This document shows positions 57,653-64,000 of a stretch of DNA of 64,000 nt, piece after piece. Source of the DNA: Triglochin maritima (taxonomy: Eukaryota; Streptophyta; Magnoliopsida; Alismatales; Juncaginaceae); NCBI GenBank assembly GCA_963682175.1, contig OY821786.1, positions 27,550,501-27,614,500 on the forward strand, read 5' to 3'. The translations under genes and the position numbers were made by a program. The stretch's first letter is position 1. Each line of letters starts with the position of its first letter. Below the pieces are notes generated by a model that saw only the letters and a list, made by a program, of their open reading frames with translations, was not told the DNA's origin and ran no database searches.

Positions 57653-58745
57653 ACCTAGACCATCTAAATGGTCGATCGCCTATATGATCTGTTCGATCCA
57701 TAGCTTAAGTTAACTTAAAATCTGTCCGACCAATATGTGCCTTTCTGGACCGGTTGTGGATTTGAGAAAACAATTGAACTCCCTGTTATTTTAGGTCGAT
57801 CGGGTACCCTTCGCCGTTCGACCATTGGGGTGATTATTTTTAATAATATTTGGGGCGTAGACCTTCAAAACAGTCGACCGCCTATGACAATCTATTCGAC
57901 CGATTGGTCCTTTTGTTAGTTGAACGTGGGAGTTGGTCATCCAAATGGTCCACCACCCATGACTTTTGGTTCGACCGATGTATGTTGGTTTTCGTTCGAC
58001 CGACTACATGACGATTGAACCATGCATGTTTCTGGAGGGAACCGGTCGACCAGTTTGCTTGTTCGGTCGACCGTTGTTACCCTATTGTGTGTGTATGGCG
58101 TGTGTGATCGACTTTGAGGGAAATGGGTTCACTGGCCCTTTTGGGGCAACAGAAAGGATTGGTCGTCCTGATAGCGATTGGTGGTGGCTCTATGGAGCAG
58201 GGTGTTGGCTCTACGGAGCGAGTTGTGGCTCAATGGAGTGATTCTGGGCTCTAGAGGGACCGTCATTGTGAGGCGGGGTTTGTTGGCCGATGTATGTTCC
58301 GACAGGTGCCATGTGTGTATGAGTGATGTGGGATTTCGATGTGAGATGGAGGAGAAAGGGGTGATGTTTATTATCTCTTGCATTTTGTATCATGTTGTTG
58401 TTGTTGGTTCATATATGTGTTAGGGGTATGACATACAGGGTTTCCTTATGGAAACTCAGGCATAGTTTATGTTTGCATTTCAGGTCGTGAGCAGCATTAG
58501 GAGGTGGTGACGGCGGATGAGCACCCGGGACCGGATCTTGCTTTCTATCTTTCGAGGTAGTTTTATGATTACATGTGTTGTATATACTTGTAGTTCACAT
58601 CTTTTGATGTAATCATACTTTTGACAAATTCTTTTGTATTTTGGTGCACCTTTGGTGATATATATGAGTAGCGATCCCGCTCTTTTAGTTTGTAATCCTA
58701 ATGTTATTTTGTTTTAAATTTTCTGTTGTTTCGTGATGTTACAAC

Positions 58746-58760
58746 TTAGTATCAAAGCGG
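58746..58760 (+). promoter_or_regulatory. Primer-binding site of the Tekay-like element
   Basis: TTAGTATCAAAGCGG, a mutated initiator-Met type site, follows two bases after the LTR end at 58743. Confidence 0.7.
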
Positions 58761-58870
58761 TCAGTTTCGGTGTACTTGTCTAAACAAACCACCTAAGGAG
58801 TAGTTCGATAGTTTTGTTGTAGAGCATGAATGCATAGTCATTTGACTTTGGTTTTTCCTGTCTTGTGTAG

Positions 58871-59770
58871 ATGCCTCCGAGACGTGTGAGACCTCCTCCA
58901 CGGGACCGTAGTGTCAGTGAGGAGACATGTGAGGTGGATAGAGAGGAGTGGAGGACGCTCCATGGTACCATGGGTAGACTATGCGAGTTCCTAGAGCGCC
59001 AGTCTGCCTAGTTTGAGCATGGAGGGACAGAAGTAGTGCATGATTGGTTTATGCATCAGCATCCACTGACCTTTGATGGCAAAGGTGACCCTTAGGTAGC
59101 TGAGGACTGGGTCTTTAGGATGTAGAAGAATTTCTAGGTGAGAGGATGTTCTCAGGAGAGGAAGGTGGATCTGGCCACCTATGTGTTGGATGGTGAGGTG
59201 GCAAACTGGTGGAGGTCCACTTTTACGATGGTGTTTGTGGACAAGGAGGATGTTAGCTGGGAGTATTTCCTTGGGGAGTTCAACCAATAGTACTTTCCCC
59301 AGCACGCCCATGATAGGAAGAAGGAGGAGTTCCTGGCCATAGAGCAGAGAGAGTTGACTTTGGCAAGCTACATTAGCAGATTCAACGCTTTGGAGCGTTA
59401 TTGCCCAGAGATTTATGTAACTCAGGAGCAGATGGCACGGAAGTTCGTGTGGGGACTGTGGAAGTAGTTGAGATCTCGCATGTCACAGACCCTAGCGGAT
59501 GTAGTGAAGTTAGCGACCATCATCGACTAGGACTACCAGGAGAACTACCAGGAGATTAGGAGGCCGCAAGGGAAGGTTGGTGGATGTCCAGGAGGTCAGT
59601 TCACAGGGAATTCATGCAAGAGGCCTCAGATAGATGGAGGTGAAGCACAGCAGCCTGAGCAGTGCAGGAGATGTGGCGGAGTTCATCCCTGGCAGGAGTA
59701 CGGGCTCGGTCCAGGAGCTTGTCATGGTTGTGGCCAGTTGGGTCACTTTATTCATTTCTGCCCGAGCAGG
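58871..59770 (+). pseudogene. Tekay/Del-like gag
   Basis: The ATG at 58871 opens MPPRRVRPPPRDRS. The capsid region is readable with stops: FMHQHPLTFDGKGDP, TYVLDGEVANWWRST, EFNQ...YFPQHAHDRKKEEFLAIEQRELTLASYISRFNALERYCPE. A CCHC zinc knuckle CHGCGQLGHFIHFC lies at about 59720-59761. At least five stops in the capsid frame make it inactive. Confidence 0.9.
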
Positions 59771-60087
59771 CCAGGCAGGACCAGTGGACGACCACGATCA
59801 TCCACGACAGGAGGAGTTGGGACGAGTCGACCAGTTGCACCACTTCAGCAAGGGAAGAGAGTCGGACGTGTCTTCACCATCCAGGTAGACGAGGCTAGGG
59901 ATGTCAGCACTGTGGGAGAAGGTACGCTTTATGTTGCTAGTTTGGTAGGTAGAGTACTTTTTTATTGTGGGGTCATACACTCGTTCATCTCTGAGCAATT
60001 TGCGAGCATGTTAGGCTATACCCCTACAATGTTGACTGTCAGTTTGAAAGTCAGCACACCCCTGGGTTTGGTGGGCATTGTGGGGAG
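59771..60087 (+). pseudogene. Tekay/Del-like protease, N-terminal part
   Basis: VFTIQVDEARD leads to LFYCGVIHSFISEQFA, which stands for the active site DSGATHSFIS; the catalytic Asp is Tyr and the Ser is Cys, so it is dead. The frame reaches VSTPLGLVGIVG and is cut at 60087 by a solo LTR. Confidence 0.87.
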
Positions 60088-61647
60088 TGATTGACATCAT
60101 TTCATGCATATCTTTGTGTCTTATGTCCATTATCTTTCACCCAAACAATGCTATGTAACGAGTTTAATGTTTAGTTTTCTGGAATAAGTAGGTTTGAGAA
60201 GGAGAGACTATAAATGGACCTAATAGTAGGGAAAAGGACTGAGTTGAGAGACTCGAGGACTATGATGCAAGATTGAAGGACCTGAATGTAAGATCGAAGG
60301 ACCAATGAGCAAACAAGAATACTTCACACCATTATGGGGAGTATTTTGGCAATTCTATTCGGGTCGGAGCTCCAACAAGCGAAGTAGATACATCAAAGAC
60401 AAACAAAGCATTCCAGAAAAGCCCACAAGAAAATCCAGAGCGATCCGAACACTGTAGACCACTAATTGGCGGTCCAAGAACACTAATTGGCGGTCACTTT
60501 TGGTCTGAATCCGCTAAGATTTATGTAGGGCGTGTATTAGTGTGTATTTAGTCTATTTCTGGTATTTGTTTAGTCCCATACCGGGGGATTGTCCCGGATT
60601 ACCTTTTTCTATGGCTATAAATAGAACTCTTCACCTTCTATTGTAATGACTCATTGCTTGGTGGCATTCTCTCTACTTGGAGTAAGCCTTGAAGCAAAAC
60701 TCAAGGTGGAGAAGAGTGCTACCTTCAATGTGAGTCATTTTAATAAAATAATTGTTCTTAGTTTCTTTTAATCTTGTCTTTTAATTCTTGCATGCTTCTT
60801 TAGTTTTACTTTCCTTTCCTTTTAGCTTCTTTAATATTTCTTGCTTGCTTAGTTTAATTTCATTTTAGTACAATGTTTCATTTTGTTAATGTAGTTAGTG
60901 TAATGATTAGTGAGTAGTTTCATCCCCATTTGGGGGTGGAGAAATATGTGATATGATCATGTGGTGTATTAGGTGTGTGTTATCTTAATCCCTTGAGCCT
61001 TATATGATTTCCATAACCATCTAATGTGATTTCACTCTTGTCTTTGATATGCTAATGCTCTTGAATAAAGCTTAGCTTATGCTTAGATTAGTGGACCTAT
61101 TTTATGGGGAATGATAAGGTGAGAATATGGATGGAATTGATGAAGGAAACATGACTTGTAGTGTATGTTCTCTTGTTGCCCTTACCTTTATTAATGTCTT
61201 GTATATTTTAATGATTGGGTAAATCTTATTTCATGTAGAGGCATAGTGGGGTTTGGTCTTTATACTTGAGTTCATCTAGCTTCATTCCAATTATTGTCTT
61301 GTATGTTTTAATGATATGATCTTATCTTATTTCATGTGGAGGCAAAGTTGGATGTAGTTTTATGATTTTCATGCACTACATATTGTAAGGAGCTTAATTG
61401 AAGACACACATACACATATCTTTGTATTCACACTCTTTTCTCTACTCCCTTTGGGGTTTAGTTTTATTGCTTATTTTCCATTTACTTTCGGATTGTAGTG
61501 TAGTGTAGATCATAACTCATTTCTCTCATTTCTTTCCCACTCGCCTTCGCACAAACTAAAGTCGACACACCTCCCTGTGGATCGACCCGTATTTTCCACC
61601 GCTTCAACGCGGTCGTGCACTTGCGATTAATTAAAACATATCAATCA
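60088..61647 (+). repeat. Solo Athila-family LTR in the protease, target duplication GGGAG/GAGAG
   Basis: It is 1560 bp, TGATTGACATCAT to CATATCAATCA. Target copies at 60083-60087 and 61648-61652 differ at one base. Palindrome pair at 60457-60495, TATA box at 60616-60624 (121 bp apart). It is a clean solo LTR with no internal sequence. Confidence 0.92.
60457..60495 (+). promoter_or_regulatory. Paired CCAAT palindromes in the solo LTR
   Basis: GACCACTAATTGGCGGTC and GAACACTAATTGGCGGTC, spacer 3 bp, 121 bp before the TATA box, as in element X. Confidence 0.75.
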
Positions 61648-61652
61648 GAGAG

Positions 61653-62896
61653 TTTTCTCCCCGGTGCCACGATTGTTTCGGGAGATGAGGAGTTTCCGGT
61701 CGACATGGTCTTACGACCGATGGTAGACTTTGACGTCATACTTGGGATGGATTGACTATCCCAATACGATGTTCGAGTCTTATGCCATGGGAAGAAGATT
61801 CGGATTCCGAGGAAGGGGTCTGCCTGATGTGCTTATCAAGGGGACGAATGATAGAGGGGGTCGTATTGTGGTATCGGCAGTCAGGGCACAAAAGTTGTTG
61901 CACCAGGGTTGTAGAGCATTCGTGGCCACCTTGGTAGTTCCAGATCCCAAGTTGAGGAGGTTGGAGGACATTGATATCGTGCAGGATTTTCCAGACGTAT
62001 TTTCAGACGATGTCACCGGTCTACCACCACACCGGGAGATAGACTTCAGCATCGAGTTACCTGCTGGGACTACTCTATAGTCGAAGGCTTTGTATAGGAT
62101 GACACCTATATAGTTAGCAGAGCTGAAGAAGCAGTTGCAAGATCTGATGAATACTTGGTTGATCTGACCTAGTGTCTTGCCTTGGAGAGCGTCGGTACTC
62201 TTTGTGAAGAAGAAGGATAGGTCATTGCGGATGTGCATCGACTACAAGATGTTGAATAAGGTTACCATTAGGAATCGGTACCCTTAGCCCAGGATCGAGG
62301 ACCTCTTTGACCAGTTGCAGTCAACGAAATTGTTCTCGAAGATTGATTTGTGCTCTGGTTATCATCAGTTGATGATCAGGGAGGCAGATGTCCAAAAGAC
62401 AACTTTCAGGACGAGGTACGGGCACTACGAGTTCTTAGTGATGCCTTTTGGGTTAACAAACGCGCTTGCAGCATTCATGGATCTTATGAATAGGACGTTC
62501 AGTCAGTACCTTGATAGATTTGTCATTGTCTTCTTGGACGACACTTTGGTATACTCCACAGATATAGAACAACACAGGGAGCACTTAAGGATTGTGTTTA
62601 GCGTCTTGAGGGATCAACAGTTGTATGCCAAGTATTTGAAGTGCAAGTTTTGGTTGGACAATGTTGCTTTTCTGGGGCACATTGTGTCTGAAGCTGGGAT
62701 ATCAGTTTATCCAGTGAAGGTGCAGTGGAGAGCCCCGACGAGTGTGACAGAGATCAGGAGCTTTGTAGGACTGGTGGGCTATTACTGTCGGTTCATAAAA
62801 GACTTCTCCAGATTGGCTTCGCCAATGACAGCACTGACGCAGAAGGGCGTCAAGTTCGTTTGGTCCCAGAAGTGCGAGGATATTTTTAGGAATTGA
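61653..62896 (+). pseudogene. Tekay/Del-like protease end and reverse transcriptase
   Basis: The protease continues with GATIVSGDEEFPVDMVLRPMVDFDVILGMDW. Then FPDVFSDDVTGLPPHREIDFSIELPAGT leads into [64 protein letters not shown] and the catalytic FLDDTLVYS (about 62535), intact. [22 protein letters not shown] follows. Stops near 61755, 62080, 62112, 62168 and 62286 break the frame. RT is the best preserved domain of this element. Confidence 0.92.
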
Positions 62897-63216
62897 AGAG
62901 TCTGCTAGCCACTGCACTGGTTATGACTCTTCCATGTGACATCGGAGGATTTGTGATTTATAGCAACGCTTCAGGGATTGGTCTTGCAGCGCAGATGACT
63001 TGAGTTCATTAAAGACTACGACTTCACCATTTCCTATCATCCGAGAAAGGCAAATTTGGTAGCAGATGCTCAGGAGGAGGACTACTCTGATGGTGAAGGT
63101 CCGGTGGCAGCATCACAGTGTTCGAGAGGCCACTTGGGAGATCGAGGAGGAAGTCCGGAAGAAGTATCCGAAGCTATTTGGTAAGTTTTCAGATTTAATT
63201 TCAAGGATGAAATTCC
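62897..63216 (+). pseudogene. Tekay/Del-like RNase H stub and polyprotein end; integrase deleted
   Basis: CDIGGFVIYSNASGIGLAAQMT is the first RNase H block with the Asp of YSDAS changed to Asn. At about 63001 it jumps to FIKDYDFTISYHPRKANLVADA, the RNase H end. At about 63073 it jumps to VKVRWQHHSVREATWEIEEEVRKKYPKLF, the end of the polyprotein. The whole integrase, normally about 400 residues, is absent. Confidence 0.85.
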
Positions 63217-63232
63217 TTTAAGGAGGGTAGAA
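63217..63232 (+). promoter_or_regulatory. Polypurine tract of the Tekay-like element
   Basis: TTAAGGAGGGTAGAA stands directly before TGTAAGAACC, the 3' LTR start. Confidence 0.8.
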
Positions 63233-63311
63233 TGTAAGAACCTAATACTTGATTAGGAGCCTAATCTTGTTTAGGTGGTTAATGGTGGATTAGTGGGGGA
63301 ATAGTGGAGGA
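63233..63311 (+). repeat. 3' LTR start of the Tekay-like element
   Basis: Only 79 bp is visible, beginning TGTAAGAACCTAATAC; it resembles the inverse of the end of the solo LTR at 30740-32364. It is cut by a family D LTR at 63312. Confidence 0.75.
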
Positions 63312-64000
63312 TGTAGGATCTAATGTGCCCTAATATTAGTCTAAAGGGGGGCGTGAATAGACTAATTAAGTTCTTTTAACTACAATTGCAAATTAAAAGA
63401 TATGACAATAAAAGTGTAGGAGAGATAAGCAAACCACAACACCAGATGTATAGAGGTTTGGATCCAACCATCGAATCCTAGTCCTCTCTTACGAATTGCT
63501 CTTTCTCGAGCAACTTTGCTTCCTCCACTAATCCGATCTCCGTTGTGGGCCGAGATCACGCCTTTACACCACAAGCTTTGCGAACACCCTCACCTAGCTT
63601 GGACCACTTTTTCATAATCTGAGCAGAGCTTCACTCGGGAAGCTAGTACAACTCTTGAAGAAATTACTTCAGGAAACTAATCTTGGGCACTTGAAATTAA
63701 TGATGCAATTAATGAGAGTGATTTCAAGTGGGAAGATGTGAGCACAAGGAAGTTTAGAGCAAAATGTAAGTAGTAAGAATATTTGAGCTTGGAGAAAGAT
63801 TGGTGACCTTAGAAATGTGTTCTCGACCATGTTTATTAGCTCTAAACTAATTCTAGCCGTTGGGATTAAGTTGGGAAAGAGTTGTGCAAAAATACATAAA
63901 GTAGTGAAGTTTGGACACAAATGTGGACACCAATCGGTCGACCAACTCTAATTAATCGGTCGACCGATTTGCAAAGAATAAGCATTCGATCGAACAAAGG
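63312..64000 (-). repeat. Family D LTR, runs off the window
   Basis: It starts TGTAGGATCT and follows family D (CCTAGTCCTCTCTTACG, GGGCCGAGATCACGCC). The palindrome array begins at 63934. The presumed left target copy is GAGGA (63307-63311). Confidence 0.82.

Larger units (their letters stand above)
55711..58743 (+). repeat. 5' LTR region of the Tekay/Del-like element, partly duplicated
   Basis: It has two overlapping LTR pieces, 55711-56670 and 57653-58743, sharing about 700 bp (for example the CGTGTGTGATCGACTTTGAG stretch and the GGCTCTACGGAGCG minisatellite). A plus-oriented copia LTR piece separates them. The right piece ends GATGTTACA next to a primer site. The first part of a normal LTR start is not found at 55711. 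Confidence 0.75.

Noticed and set aside
1..64000. Host genes, tRNA genes or rRNA genes
   Set aside because: None could be supported; tRNA-like matches are only primer-binding sites next to LTRs.

Overview
The window looks like a nested retrotransposon block from a flowering-plant nuclear genome, probably heterochromatic or pericentromeric. I base this on Ty1/copia and Ty3/gypsy (Athila-like and Tekay/Del-like) LTR elements, a FAR1-type Mutator-like transposase and a plant-mobile-domain/Ulp1 gene. I see no host housekeeping gene, no tRNA or rRNA gene and no CRISPR array. Nearly every coding stretch is broken by stops or frameshifts. All identities are by-eye alignments; no search or alignment program was run. 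I cannot name the species.

Layout. One Athila-like element is the host for most of the window. It enters from the left with its protease at 3962 and ends with its 3' LTR at 50290-51691. It has been split by later insertions. Its pieces are protease/RT (3962-5381), RNase H/integrase (6950-8795), a post-pol ORF in three parts (9211-9520, 19573-19716, 21895-22171) and a 3' untranslated region in four parts (22172-22579, 29183-29848, ~48399-48539, 50046-50289). To its left lies a copia pol remnant and 3' LTR (1-3961), which inserted into it. On its right flank (51692-55710) is a minus-strand copia element, and the Athila element sits inside that copia reverse transcriptase. From 55711 to 63311 is a Tekay/Del-like gypsy element, cut at its right by a further LTR that runs off the window.

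Insertions into the Athila host, most with perfect 5-bp target duplications: an Athila-family LTR (5382-6949); a scrambled minus/plus/minus copia LTR complex (9521-19567, CTCAT), which itself holds a solo LTR (9966-11420, TTTAT) and a gag-only element Y (13670-18371, CCGTT); a solo copia LTR (19717-21889, CAGAT); a gag-only element X (22580-29182, TTTAG); a compound block (29849-~48398) containing an LTR remnant, a Tekay-type solo LTR, a Mutator-like element and a copia element with a 2.68-kb duplication; and a solo LTR (48540-50045, GCTAG).

How the parts relate. X and Y are non-autonomous (TR-GAG-like) elements sharing LTRs, primer-binding site and about 1.3 kb of 3' region with the Athila-like host, so they look like its mobilised dependants. 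The Mutator-like block carries a FAR1-class transposase on the plus strand, convergent with a plant mobile domain plus Ulp1-protease gene on the minus strand; a shared 22-bp minisatellite lies in apparent introns of both and between them.

Most unusual signals: (1) arrays of the palindrome CGGTCGACCG in LTRs of at least three unrelated families, placed at fixed distances upstream of the TATA box in two of them; (2) paired 18-bp CCAAT palindromes with an exact 18-3-18 geometry, 121 bp upstream of the TATA box in Athila-family LTRs and repeated 160 bp inside both gag-only elements.
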